Positions 25,101 to 39,200 of a stretch of 64,000 nucleotides of DNA are shown in pieces (position 1 is the first letter of the stretch; each line of letters starts with the position of its first letter). The notes beneath the pieces were generated by a model. The model saw nothing but the letters and a program-made list of their open reading frames with translations, was not told the DNA's origin and ran no database searches. Source of the stretch: Liriodendron chinense (taxonomy: Eukaryota > Streptophyta > Magnoliopsida > Magnoliales > Magnoliaceae); the NCBI GenBank assembly GCA_003013855.2, contig ML058384.1, positions 16,626,176-16,690,175 on the forward strand, read 5' to 3'. A program made the position numbers and the translations under genes.

Positions 25101-28100
25101 ATGTTTCAAATGTTCTTTTTAGGCTTATGCGATCTCTGTATGCTTTAATGTAGCCTTCTTTAACTTCTGAAAAACTCTGTGGCCTCTTTTTTCTCATGGT
25201 TTGAAATATTGGATATGATTTTTTTTTTTTCTCTCATTGTTATTTAAAGACATTGCATGCAGACTAATCTTGCTATTCATGGTAGAAACCTATACTCATT
25301 ATGGTATGTAAATATATTTTGTTTTGTTAAAGGTACCATATGCAGACTAATAAATGCATATGTCAGTCTGTTTGTCATGTAGCTTGGAAAGTTGATAGGG
25401 TTGAGACAAAAGTGGAAAGGGGCAAACGCCAAAGAGATTGGAGATGGCTATATATTGTTATATGTAGGGAAGGATGACATTATGAACTGGTAGGGTTAGT
25501 TGCAGATAAATAATTGAATGATAAAATCACGGAGGTTAAGAGTAATGGTAATGGACTTATGATAGACAAATTGACTTTGGTCGATGGGATAGTCAATGCT
25601 ATTAGTGTGTATGCAATTCAGGTAGGACAAGAAGAAAGTGCTGAAAGATAGTTTTGGGACATGCTGGATGAGCTAATACAAGGATTGTTAGGATAGTGCT
25701 CTAGATGTGTGCATTATGAGATGGGGGGAAAAAGAGGAGGCAAGAGTGAAAGTTGCCGAAGAATAAGAAAAAGAACCTAAAAGGGGAAAAGTCGGTACTG
25801 TTTTGAGGAGAAAGTGGTAGAGTAAGAAAAGTGGAATCTGGAAGCTTATGCAAGAGAGAAATGGGTGCAGATGGCTGAGTATAGGAAGAGTGGTAATTGC
25901 AATCCAGTTGTTAATCTAATTGATCCAAGATCCAAGTTATGTGAGGAGTTTTGTCCGAAAGAAAATGCTTCTTACAGAAGAAAATTGCATGTGCCTTGAT
26001 GCGATTGGAAGCCTTATGTGCAAAATGAATTGGCTCAACATAGCACACGCTGTTGGTTTGGGGCGTTGATACACTAGCAACTCAGGCTTCGAACATTGAA
26101 AAGCTGTTCAGAAGATTATGAAATATATGCAAAGTACTATGGACTACGAGTTTAGATATGGGAATTCATCTCTTATTCTTAAATACTGGATGGTTATTAT
26201 TCACTTAGGGCCTGCTCGATTTGGTGTAGATACAGGTAAATCGTGGTAAAAGCACAATAATGAGGAGTGCCGTCTGTTTGAAATATAAGGGGAATTTCAT
26301 CTCAAATTTCAAGCTAAAATCAACCTACTAAAAGTGAAAATTCTGTGGGCTCCACCATGATGTACATGTTATATCTACACTGTCCATTCATTTTCTTAGG
26401 TCATTTTAGGGCATATGCCCAAAAATGAGGCAGGTCAAAAGCTCGAGTGGACCACACCACAGAAAATAGTGGGTTCAATGGTGGGTGTCGCTTCCTTTGG
26501 TGTGGTCCACTTGAGCTTTGGATCTGACCCATTTTGGGCTTATGTCCTAAAATGATCTGCCAAAATAAATGAACGGCATGGATGAAACACATAATCATGG
26601 TGGGGCCCACAGAGTTTTGGTACATTCACATGGCAAGGGCGTCATGCAAATCAAGGACGTCACACAAATCGAGTGACCCTTTACCTGTCAAATCCTACTG
26701 GAGAAAATACCAAAGTAAATCATTATTACTTATTTACCTTAAATTACATGTAATTACGTGGAACCAAACAGGGTCTTATGGTTGTGGTGTTGTCTCATGG
26801 GCTAGTAAAATGCAAGAATCTGTTACACAATCAAGTACTGAGTCAAAGTAAGTGGCTTTGAACTTAACTGGCATGGAGGTATTGTTGATATATCACTTCT
26901 TCCGAGTGATTCCTATTCCAAACATCATTAAAAGTTCCATCTCTATGTACTGTGATAATCATGCTGCAATTGCAGTGGCAAGAAAATCTACAGCAACATG
27001 GAAAGACCATGCATATCCAAAGGAGAGTACAGTGCATTTGAGATATCATCTGGAAAGGCGAGATCAAAGTTACATGGAGGGCGTGTCGCTTTGTTATGTG
27101 GTATGGAAATGTGTAAATGGTATGGTACTTTCTCCAATAGGTGGTTTGCTAGGGGTAGGATCATTTGGGTCACCCTATACATACACTTAGGTTATATAAC
27201 ATAGTTTTATGTATGAATTCATATTGCAACATGCGTATATTGTATGATGAATGTTACTAGATAGATCCAATGTTTTATGTATCGGTACTGCCCTGTGTAT
27301 CACACTTTTGGTATATGGAAACATATCAGTATCTGATGGGAGGTATCGCATGTGTCGGGGTATGTATTGTAGTCTGAGGGAAACATTCGGCAATGATTGA
27401 ATTTTAATGGAACCTAAGATTTGTTAAAAGGCACATAATTACACGCATAGAACTTGAAACATTACAAATAGAAAACTATGCATGATAGGCTTCCATTGTA
27501 TAAGGGCCCAAACTATGCGCTTTCAGAGAAAAGTGACACAATTATATCCAGAAAGAGTTCATATCATTTAGATTTCATTCAATAAAAGTAATAAAATAAC
27601 AACACATCCAAACACAAAAAGATGCAAAAATACAGCTCGAACTTATTTCCACATGGCTTTACGAGGCAGCTAGAAGTCATTGTCCCTTTCTAAAGGTCTT
27701 TTCTTTACTTCCTGAAGTTTCCTTCAATGACATTCTGAAAAGTTGGGAGAGGATTTCTTGAGACTGCTCCCTGTGATCTGCATGCTGTAAGGTTAACTTG
27801 GATGGTAGCAGGTCTTGGTAACCTTGCTAAATTGTGTGCTTTTGTATGTTTCTTGTCTAATAATTGCTGTTTGTTTTGAAGGTCTATGTGATCAATAAAG
27901 TTTTTCTTGCCGAGCTTCCAGTTGTTAAAGATGATTCCTATAATTCTATTCAATGAGATAAAAAAGGCTCTTTAAAATGTCCTTATGCTTTTTAGAGTTT
28001 GTCTTCTCCCATGTCTGTAGGTAAATTGCCTTATTCTCATATTCAGCGTTGAGTCTCTCATATTTGATTGCGTTGTCAATAGAGGTTTCAGCTGGAGTCT

Positions 28101-28500
28101 TTTGGGAGCATGCCCTTTCTGTAACGTTCATATCTCACATCCATTCTTACTCTCCAGTTTAATCTAATTTCTGTCAGGTTTGCGTCCTAATTGATGTTTA
28201 TTGTCTGAACAAGCATGCTAGGACATTTTATCTGATGTTTTGTATCTCCATTTATGTCCAGGATTTTACACATTAACGTGAACTTCTCTAGATGAGAAAG
28301 TATCCATTGATAATCACTAGTATCTGAGTTGGTCATCAAGTACTAAATTTATGCATTTTTGATAGGTAGGAGATTTTGACTATTCATATTTTGGGCCATA
28401 TCATGGATGAGCGATACCTCCCAAATCAATTGTCTGGTAATCATATTATTCCGTAATGGGCACCATCATTATCGTTACGACACCAGAACGATCGTTACTG

Positions 28501-28584
<84 letters not shown>

Positions 28585-31500
28585 TTTTTGTTGAAAAAAA
28601 CCTGTATTAGCAGGGGACTGTTACGGGCCATTTTCTTCCGTAACAGCCATTATGACCCAGTAATGCGTAACGGTTGCCACCGTTACCATTACGTAATGGT
28701 CGTTACGCCCCTGTTACAGCTGTTACAGCATACCTTGGTGGTAATCCTAGTCACTATTTGGATAATTCCTCAGATTAGTATGTGGTTCACAAAACTTCCA
28801 GCCAATGATCCATATTCAGTGGGCAATAAGTGTTCTAGTTGGTGTCTGGATAATTTGACTGGTGTTATTTTTGGCATATATGGCCCATTGAAATTTGGGC
28901 TAACAGCTCAGTTGTCTAGATTTTGTACATCTGTGCTACATATGCATAGACATAGTGCTTGATTGTTAACTTAGATATTAGCATTTTTGCCTGATCTTTT
29001 CCTCTTCTACATTTACTTCTACAGTTTTTTTCTCCATTGCATCTTATTGATGTATTATTGCGTTTATCTAATCAAATTGGTTGTTTTTGCATGTTCCAGA
29101 GCCTCACTGGGTTGGTTTGCGCATGAACCAGAATGGCATGACAATAATGATAAGTCTTTTGCTCAAAGTGAGGCTCAGTCTGTTTCTGTGTTTGTCCATC
29201 ATCTTATGAATGAACGAGTGGATTCTTCTCAATCGGATTCATCTGTGAAAGGTCGGACACGTGAAAATGGAGGTTCTGTGAGTAATGTGGTAGGTTTTTT
29301 TGCTTTTGTAAACCGACAATTTAGAGTCCCCCCCCCCCCCCCAAAATAAATCACCAGTTCATCATCTTTGGTTCACTGCTCCACATTTGAACAGTTTATG
29401 TTATATACCGTTGATTTGAGAAGTACTATTTTGTTCTTTTTCAGCTTGACATGAAATTGTATCTGTTTTCTCTTGATGAATCAGTATCATCCCATCTGGG
29501 GCTGAAGGATAACTATGCTATATACTGCTGATTTGAGATTTACTCCCCCCTCCCTCTTTTGTTTCTGGTTCTTTATTGAAACGTATCTGTTTTTGTGTAG
29601 ATGGATCAGTATCATCCCATCTGGGGCCGAATGGAGAGCTATTCTGTGGGACGAGAAAAACGAAAACAATTACTGTTGATGCTATGCCAGCATGAGGCTG
29701 ATAGGCTTGATGTGTGGGCACAACCTGAAAATTCCAAGTAATTTTCACTAAATTGCTCATTTGCATCTTTAGTTTTGCAGCTTACTTGGTGATGCTCTTT
29801 ATAATGTTCTTGGCGAATTGTTTCTGGACTGCCACTTTCGTGACAGCTCTGCGAAAATTTCTAAATTCTGTCCTTTTTACAGGGAAAATGCATCTTCTCG
29901 ACCTAAAATTAACTCAGAAAAGTGGATTGAGTATGGCAGGACTGCATTTTCTGTGGATCCTCGGATTGCTTTGTCATTGTCATCAAGGTTCCCAACAGTT
30001 TCTTCTTTGAGGGCTGAAGTAACTCATCTAGTTCAAGTATGTTTCTTATCTTCATGTTAGTTCAGATGAGTTGGATGGTTTTGTTTACAACCTCTCTTTT
30101 GAACCATTGAAAATTCTTACTGCTTCTCAATTCTCATAGATAAAATATCGGAATTTATGTTCTAGATCTTTCTATTGCTATATGACTATGCCATTGTTTT
30201 GAATCACACCATTGAAACAAAATCTTATGGGAAACAATTCGAGTCTTATGCTCAAATATCATTCTCTAAAGATCTAAATTGAATCTTATGATCTTGGGTG
30301 AATATTATGACATGATTTGAATCTTACATATAGTATATCACTCAAATTTTAAGATTAAATTGAGGATTTTTTCCTTTCCAAAGCTATTTAGGGCCTTTTA
30401 AACAACAATTAGGATCTTTTTGACTCGCAATGCACATGACGGGGGATTTTTGAGTTTGCAATTGCTTTCTCAAAACGCTAACAATGCAAAATTGGAGGTT
30501 GTTGAAATGGACAGGCTAATGCTAAATTGAAGCGTTCGAGTAAGGCTCTAGAATCAATCGCTTTAAGAATTAGTAAAACCATGGCAATATTTGCAACTTC
30601 TGTAGGAACTAGGAATCAACATAGATGCAAGGCTAAATTGATGGCCAGAAGATTCTTTGAAGTGGGTGGTGGTCATTTTGACTCTATCCTTCAAAAGGAA
30701 GGGAATGATTGAGGAGGATATTTCCAAGAGAATTGAAACTGGGTTGATGAGGCGGTGTGCCATGTGTTCTCCCACATGCCGATTTAAGGGAAAATTTTAT
30801 TAGACAACTAGTGGACCTGTGTTGCCAAATGGGGCAGAATGTTGGGCACATTAGGAGGCAATGTAAGCAAATGATGATTCTTGCATTGACAAGGATTTTT
30901 AGATGGATGTGTGGGTAGACTAGAAAGTAAAAACTTAAAGACTGATGTCACTGAAAGTAATTTGTCACAATTGGAGGGAAAGTTATAAAGAGCCGATTGA
31001 TATGGTATGGTCATGTGCTATAAGAGAATAGGAGATGATCTGTGTAAGGAAGGGAACTTCAATTGAGGTTGGGGGACAAGAGGCAGATGTGAAGGGATGT
31101 GGATGGAGTTGGTGAGAGGGGATGTAAAGGCTCTTTGGATTTTTCACTCACCATAGAGAGCCTCAGAATATCTTGAGCAGCAAGGTTAAAAAAATTTATG
31201 TTTAGTCTTTTTATTTGGCATTCAAGTCTTCCTCCTGCTTGGCCCTGCCCTAAATCATTGCTTTCAGTTGGCTTGTGGGCACTGGAAAAGTGTAAGCATT
31301 GATAATCTTCAAAGAGATAAATGCGGATCATTAATGAGTATATTATGTGTCTTTAATATTCTATGTCAGTGGACTTTATTCATTGATTGTCCCTTTGCCA
31401 GGGTTTTGTGGTGAAGGCTTTTCGAGTTGCTCCACTATAGTTGGGGTTCTCCTAGAGTCGATCAACCTTCTCTTTTCGGCCTGGCATGTGGAATTTTGGC

Positions 31501-31826
31501 CCTAAAGGGAGAATTGCTCGATGTCTACTTCTAGTGGGTTTTGGTTGACATGGATTGAGCGCAATAACCATTGTTTTTGCAATCAATGCCACAACCTAGA
31601 AAAGGTCTTTGGAAGGGCAAATTTGATGTAGTCTCTTAGGCTTTGGTACTTAGGTCGTTTGTGAATCTACCTTTGAATATTGAATCCATTTGGGAAGCTA
31701 TTATATAGTTGCTTCAAGCATTGATTTCTTGCCTTCCTCTCTTCTAATAAAAATTACTGTTGCTTTAAAAAAGAAAAGAAAAAAAGGTTCGTAAATCCAA
31801 TTCCAAATCACTGCGACAGGGCTTTA

Positions 31827-31870
<44 letters not shown>

Positions 31871-32526
31871 AATGATGATCACTAATCATGAAAGGAAGTT
31901 ATCTCAAGATCTTTATTGATACCCACAAATATATTCTCTTAGTACTTGTTTTGACATCAACAAACATTTGCTTTGACATATCTTGCAAGAGTTTTGATCA
32001 TTACCTTTTTTTTTGGGTTGTAATTCTTATAATGCCTATATTATTTACAACAATCTTTTTCCTAAGAAAATGTGGTAAAAGACAAACTTTAGTTGCATGG
32101 CTAGATATTCAAATGAATTACGATTAAGGTTCCTTGCAACTTCTTTTGAGGACAATTTTGATAACAAATATGGTGATATTAATGTTTGCACAACAGGATG
32201 TTACATTACTTAGGAACTTGCTTTTACTGTTTCTTATCTTTTATTTATTTATTCATTTATTTACTCTGGTCCAATTTCCATGGGTGGATTGATTTGTCAA
32301 TTTATAATACAATTAAGTTCATTTCATTTTATTATCAGTTGGGTATGGGTCTATGGCCCTCTTGGTTTTGGTTATGGGCCCTACGGCCCACAAGTTTCAT
32401 ATGTTTTAATTTTGGGATATGCTGGACATAAATTTTATTATATAGGGGTATTTTTGTCATATTTGCTTTCGTTACCTTAATATAAAAGAAAAGGGGGTGG
32501 GGACGTGCAACCCTAACCCATTCTTT

Positions 32527-32579
<53 letters not shown>

Positions 32580-32625
32580 CTTCTCTTTTTCATCTTTATA
32601 CCAATCTACATGGTATTAGAGCCTG

Positions 32626-32675
<50 letters not shown>

Positions 32676-33203
32676 TTCTTCTCTTTTTCATCTTTATACC
32701 AATCTACATGGTATTAGAGCCTGGTTAGGTAGGGGTGTCAATGGGCCTGGAAAATCAGAATTTTGAATAGGGATGGCCCGACGGCTCGGCCTGAAGCAAT
32801 TCAAAATCCGGGTCAAGACCTACCCTAGGCCCGGCCCGTTGACAGTCCTATGGTTAGGAGTGGTTCGAGCCCCACAATCTTCTCCAAACCTTCCCCAAGT
32901 TGCTGGATTTAACTTTGGGGATCTTTCAGAAATGTAGGGGATTGATCGGGCCTTAAGGGAAGGCAAGTTGCTGTTTTATTTTTTTGTTTTTTTCTTGTGT
33001 AAAAAACATGTTTTCTGCGTTGTTCTTCAAATAGAAGGAAAATGCTCTTAAAAAAAAGGGAGCATAGACGCCTTGACGGATAATGAAGGCTTGTTGATTT
33101 TTAATGAGGTGATGTTTAAGGTTGTTCTTTTATGTTGTTCTTGTAGTTTTGTAGAAGTTGGAGAGAGATTGTTCTTTTATGTTGTTCTTGTAGTTTTGTA
33201 GAA

Positions 33204-33277
<74 letters not shown>

Positions 33278-36200
33278 AAAAAACATGAGCCTCTTCTTTT
33301 TCTTATTCTGTTTATATGTAAGGTTTCCCCTATTTACAAATTACACCATAACCCCCCTAATAAATGTAAAATTATACGTAAGTCCCTACTTTGCATATTT
33401 ATAGCTAAACCCCTACATAATAAATAAATGTTCCAACACTCCCCTTCAAGTTGGTGTATGAATATCTGTCATCCCAACTTGCTCGAAATCTCTTGCAACA
33501 TAGGAGAACTGAGTGCCTTTTTTTGAAGGGCCCGGAGGAAATCTTCTCTCGAATGATCAATGGAGTGCACAATGTTCTAGAGGATTTTTTTTTTTTTTTT
33601 TGAAGGGCCCAGAGGAAATCTTCTCTCAAATGAAATGGAGATCTAGTTCAATATGTTTTGTCCTTTCATGGAAGATTGAATCAGGTGCAATGTGGATGAC
33701 AACTTGGTTATCACAGTAGAAAGGAGTAGCAGAGTTGATAGGGAAACTAAGCTTTACCATAATAGATCTCAACCATAGAATCTCACAAGTTCCCTGAGCC
33801 ATAGCCTAATTTTCTGCTTCCGCACTAGATCTAGACACCGCTAACTGTTTTTTACTTCTTCAAGTTACTAGATTACCTCCAATAAAGGTGCAATAGCCAG
33901 AAGTTGACTTTCTGTCAGTTGGACACCTTGCCCAGGCAGCATCAAAATATCTAGTAATATGAACATGTCCATGATTAACATAGAGAATGACGCGTCCTGG
34001 ACAAGATTTCAAGTATCTCAGTATGTGGTACACAACATCAAGATGTGAATGCATAAAGCTGCTGACAACACTCACAACTTGAGTGATATGTAGCCTTGTA
34101 ATAGTTAAGTAGATAAGCTCCCCAACCAATCTTTGACACATGCCAGGGTCTGTCAAACTATCACCCTCAGATTCATGTAAAGAATTCTTTTGATCCATAG
34201 GAGATGAGGCAGGGCGAGTACCAATTATCAATCTCATTGAGCAAGTCTAGAGTGTATTTTCTTTGAGATATAAAGATACCCTTGGATGAACGGGCAACTT
34301 CAATCCCTAAGAAGTATCGAAGAGGACTAAGTTCCTTAATTTCAAATTCCTTGTTCAACATCTGTTTGGCATGTTTTATAAAGTCCAAATCATCTCCAGT
34401 GACGATTATATCATGCACATAAATGAGTATAATGGTTCGACTCTCTTGCCGAGTGTAAGCAAACACAATAAGATCTGACTGGTATCGCCTAAAGCTAAAT
34501 GAGAGAACTGCAGAACTGAACCAAGCAAACCATGCTCTTGGAGATTGTTTGAGGCCACAAAGAGCCTTTTTCAGCTTACACACTTTTCTAGTCTCCCCCC
34601 TTAAGCTGAAACTCAGGGGGAGGATCCATATAAACTTCTTCAGTCAAATCCCTATGAAGGTAGGCATTCTTAATGTCTAGTTGATATAATGGCCAGGAAA
34701 GATTGGCTGCTAAGGAGATGATCGGACGAACTGAGTTTTTATAGGAGAGAATGTTTCATTATAATCAACACCATAATTCTACGTGTACCCTTTAGCAACT
34801 AGACGTGCCTTTTAACGTTCAATGGATCCATTAGCCCGATACTTGATAGAATACACCCACTTGCATCCCACAATGTGCTTATCCATAGGTAAGGAAACAA
34901 GATCACATGTGTCATTCTTATTAAGGGCAACCATTTCTGCCTCCATCGCTTGCTTCCATGCAGGAATTGTAAGTGCCTCAACAACTGATTTGGGAATAGA
35001 GGAGGAAGAGATGACAGCAAGCAAAACATGATATGTAGGAGAGACAGTCATAAGAAACAAAGTTAGAAATAGGATGCAAGGTTGGATGATGGCTACGAGT
35101 ATGGGAACAACAGGAGAGGATGGATGAGTAATGGAAGTGGGGCTGGGAGAATTACTTGATGTAGGAAGATGAGCTACTGGGAGCATTGCTGGTTGTCTCG
35201 ACTTTCTGTGAACATAAGTGAGAATCTGCTTTGGCACCTTAGGAGGAGGAACGGATTGGTCACTAACCATAGGCATAGGTAAAGGAGCATGTGGGGCAAC
35301 CAAATACGGGGGATTAGACATGGTAGAGAAAAAAAGGACGATCTTCAAAGAATGTGACATCCATGGACACAAAATACCTTTTAGTGCATGGATCATAACA
35401 CTTCTAACCTTTGTGCTGAAGAGAGTACTCAAGGAAGATGCATTTGATGGACCAATTGGCAAACTTGTCTCGCATTGGACCCAGAGAGTGAACAAAACAA
35501 ATGCACCCAAAAACCTTGGGAGGAATACCAAAAAGAGGACAACCAGGCTTAAGTGTATGAAAATGAGTCTTGCCATTTAAGACACGAGAAGGCATACAAT
35601 TAATTAAATAGCAAGAAGTCAACATAGCAGCAGATGAATATGATTTAGGAACTTTCATTCCAATAAGAAGAGAGCGAGTAACTTCTAGAAGATGATGATT
35701 CTTGCGCTCAGGCACTCCATTTTGTGGCGGAGTGTAAGCACATGAAAACTGATGAAGAATGCTATTTTCTTGAAGATAAGATGTGAAACTTTGGGATATG
35801 TACTCACCACCATTATCAAATCGAATGGACTGAATATTGCAATCGTATTGAGTCTTAATCAGTTGATGAAATGACTTAAACAAGTGCAGCAATTCGTGAC
35901 ATCGGTTCCTCAAATAAACCCAAGTAACACGAGAAAAATCATCAATGCAAGTCACAAAGTATGAAAAACCATCAATCGAAGTAACATGACTAGGGCCCCA
36001 AATATCAGAATGTATTAAAGCAAACATTTTATTAGAATGATGTGAAAGTGCATGAAATGAGGTCCGAAGATGCTTGCTAAACTGACATGTTTCACATTGG
36101 AACGAAATATTATTCAACTTCTTACACTTATGAAGAAAAAATTGCAAAGTCTTGAAAGACACACGACCAAGTTGCGCATGCTATAAGGCAACCGATTCTT

Positions 36201-39200
36201 GACTAGGCTCAAAACAATGAGAAACAGAAGTAAAAAAAGTCAATGAAGAATCACTCCTAGTAGACGGCTCCTCCTAATGCAGAAAGTAGAGACCACCATG
36301 CTCATAGCCAACACCAATAGTCCTCTTCGAATTCAAGTCCTGAAAGATGCAATGAGAAGGGAAGACAATTAGACAACAGTTGAAGGCTTTTGTAAGGTTA
36401 TGAACAAAGATTAAATTTGCACGAAATTTAGGAACAGAGTACATTGGACAAGGTGAGATTAGGAGAAAAAGACACAGAGCCAATGAATTCTACAGGAGTA
36501 GATGTCCATTAGCTAGACGTACTAGACGGCTGCAAGTAGACTAATTAGATGGAATAAGACAAGTGTGCTCACCAGTCGTATGATCTGATGCCCTTGAATC
36601 AATAATCCAGGTCCCAGGAGTGGAAGAGGCATGGAGCGTAGTACCTATGGTCGCAATGAAGGAGGAGGCAGATGGCTGTGAAGCATAGGAGGCAGGAGGC
36701 ACAGACTGGGTCTGAAGCATCCGAGGCAGGAGGCACGAACATGTTTCAATGTGTAGATGAGTTTTTGGTTCAATATTACAACCTGAAAAGTCATATGTGG
36801 TGTGGGAATGAATTAGGATTTTGGACATATAGTTGTGTGAGGATCTGGTGTTTAAAATTAGTGTACTTCATTGGTGTTGAAGTAAGTTTATTGTGGAATG
36901 TTTATGAAGCCCAAAAGTAGTTGGTGGTTCCTCATCTCTTGGGGAATTGTAGGGTCCCTCTAATGCGTCAATAACCTCTATCAAGTTGAACGGGAAGAAT
37001 TATCTTTTTTTGGGCCAAGTTTGTTGAGTTTTTTGTTTCTCTTAGCCCACGAAAAGGATCAATATATCATGGATCCTAAATCGGAGTAATCTAATCTTAA
37101 ATACAAACAATGGATGCGCGAGGATGCCAGATTCAATCTTGGTTATAGAATAGCATGGAGTGTAAAGTAAGCTTTAATTTGGTTTTCTTAAACACGACAA
37201 AAGATGTTTGGAATACTATGAGAAGGATATACACAGGAACAAAATATTTCTTGTGTGAATCAAATATATGAGAAGATCTTTTCGAAAGGGGAATAAACCC
37301 CTTGGCGCATACTTTGTAAAATTGATTCAAATGTGGGAAAAGCTTTCCTTATTACATCCTATAACATTAGATGTTACCCTCATGAAGAAGCAGTGGGAAG
37401 ATATGAAAGTAGTGAAACTTCTATTTGGACTGCGAAAAGAGTACTAATTGGTAAATGATAAGATTTTGGGCAGAGCTTCTATTTCTTCAGTGTCAGAGAA
37501 TTATGCAAGGCTTTAAAGGGTATCCCTGGCAAGCGAATTTGATAATGTTAATGTTAATGCATCTGATAAAATTGCATTGGCTTCTTCTTCCAGTTATTTT
37601 AGTTCACATGGAGGCCGTGGTGGATGTATTGGCCATGGTGCTCTCCGTGGCGGAAGAGGTGGTAGATTCCCAAGGGAAGGTAGAGATAGTCATGGTGGTC
37701 AAGGAGATCGTATGTGTTGCCCTCCAGTGATTTTCTATGATAATATCGATTTCTGTTTAGCTTCCAGCTGTGTACTAGACATCTCCCTGACTGAACTTTT
37801 GTGCTTGTCTGACATTTTATACCTGCTATAGGGACTCTGTTTGTGTTTTTTGTTCCCAAAAATACCATTTCTTTGCCACTTTTTGAGGTGCTCCTATGTG
37901 ATGACCATGAGTCGAAGAGAGAGCGATAGCTATCTGCTGGTGGAGATATGACTGTTTGCTTCTACATGAATCTTATAAAATGAAGTATTAAGGATCTCAC
38001 TTGGAAATTCTTTCCTGTGCTCTGGTAAACAAGGTCGAGAAGAGGCATCCTACATCTTTTTCCTTAGTCCATGTCTACCTCACTGAAGCTGAATTATAGG
38101 AGTGCTCATCAACAGAATGAATTTTTTTTATTGTATATGGGTAGCTTATTTATTTATTTTTTCCCGTGCTCTGGTATTCAATGTATAGAAAAGGTATGGT
38201 GCATCTGTGTCTCTTCGTCCATTTCTAACTCTATAACTGAAGCTGAATTATTGGGGTGTTCATCAAAAGAATATCATATATGGGTAGTTTATTTATTTAT
38301 TTATTTTGTATGGCTTATAAACTAAACAAGGTTTAATGATGCATGTATTTTGTTCCTGTCTACTGTTTACCATTCTGGTTCTTAAGAACATTCGGAATTA
38401 TATGCAATAATCATTTTTCGATTTCTTACTGCTACCAATTAAACCCTTGCATAATACTTTGGTGCTAAGTGAGAGTGTTGTATCCTATGCAGCTGCACAT
38501 ATTAGATCTCCGTACAGTACCTGAAGCATTGCCTTTCTTTGTTACTCCAAAGGCAGTTGATGAAAACTCAGTATTATTGCAGCAATTGCCACATTGGGCC
38601 GCTTGTTCAATTACACAGGCTCTTGAGTTCCTAACTCCTCCATACAAGGGCCATCCTCGTGTCATGGCTTATGTTCTTAGAGTTTTGGAGTCCTATCCTC
38701 CAGAGCGGGTCACATTTTTTATGCCTCAGCTTGTCCAGGCTCTCCGATATGACGAGGGGGTGAGATTTCAAATTATTATTATTATTTTTTTTCACAATAG
38801 TATTTATTGATATGATCTTATATTCACATGACCCAGAGTCTCTTAATTATTTTTCATGCAATGGATGTGTATGTAAATCCATTTTTACTTCCTGGATGTG
38901 ATATTCCTCTTGTTTGAATGCAGAAGTTAGTAGAAGGATATTTACTTGGAGCAGCTCAAAGGAGTAACATATTTGCTCATATTTTGATATGGCATCTTCA
39001 GGTATAAAATTAATGAAAATGTGTACTTGAATAGCTTCTATCCAAACAAATGATTAGAAATTCAAAAATAAAAATAAAAAATGCGTGCATTCTCAGTGAT
39101 GAACTATTAGGTGTCAATGATTGTCAATTATTGATTTATTCCATTTGTTATACGAATTAAGCATCTGATAACATTTTTCATATCCTTTTATCTTATGATT

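Larger units (their letters stand above)
25985..27110 (+). mobile_element. Copia RNase H fragment split by a Harbinger-like MITE
   Basis: Left part: IGSLMCKMNWLNIAHAVG, HWKAVQKIMKYMQST, then EFRYGNSSLILKYWM up to 26204. Right part from 26776: CGVVSWASKMQESVTQSSTE and MYCDNHAAIAVARKS, ending about 27110. The two halves join across the MITE. Stops present; lineage differs from Copia 1. Confidence 0.8.
33120..36830 (-). mobile_element. Ty1/copia element 4 (- strand), lacks Gag and 5' LTR
   Basis: Reading on the minus strand from 36830: protease, gag-pre-integrase, integrase, reverse transcriptase, RNase H, then a purine tract AAGGGGAG and the start of the 3' LTR at 33438 (TGTTGGAACA). The LTR holds a 47-bp tandem duplication (33121 and 33170) and an (AG)n run at 33207-33276. 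Gag and the 5' LTR are missing. It lies head-on inside Copia 5. Confidence 0.85.
32340..37730 (+). mobile_element. Ty1/copia element 5 (+ strand): LTR end, primer site and Gag, split by a reversed Copia
   Basis: The LTR part ends CCAATCTACA at 32610, directly followed by the primer site TGGTATTAGAGCC. Leader sequence runs to about 33100. Gag resumes at about 36945-37730 in broken frames: the LNGKNYL region, SMECKVSFNLVFLNTTKDVW, and a glycine/arginine-rich end (GGRGGCIGHGALRGGRGG). The gap is filled by the minus-strand Copia 4. The left LTR edge is not proven, and no pol part is left. Confidence 0.75.

Noticed and set aside
28407..28962. Open frames with runs of SLSLSL / YIYIYI and EREREK
   Set aside because: Products of the (CT)n(AT)n microsatellite in several frames.
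29476..29512. Second possible start of exon 7
   Set aside because: The aligned position lacks AG and the frame soon stops; only the 29601 acceptor keeps the reading frame.
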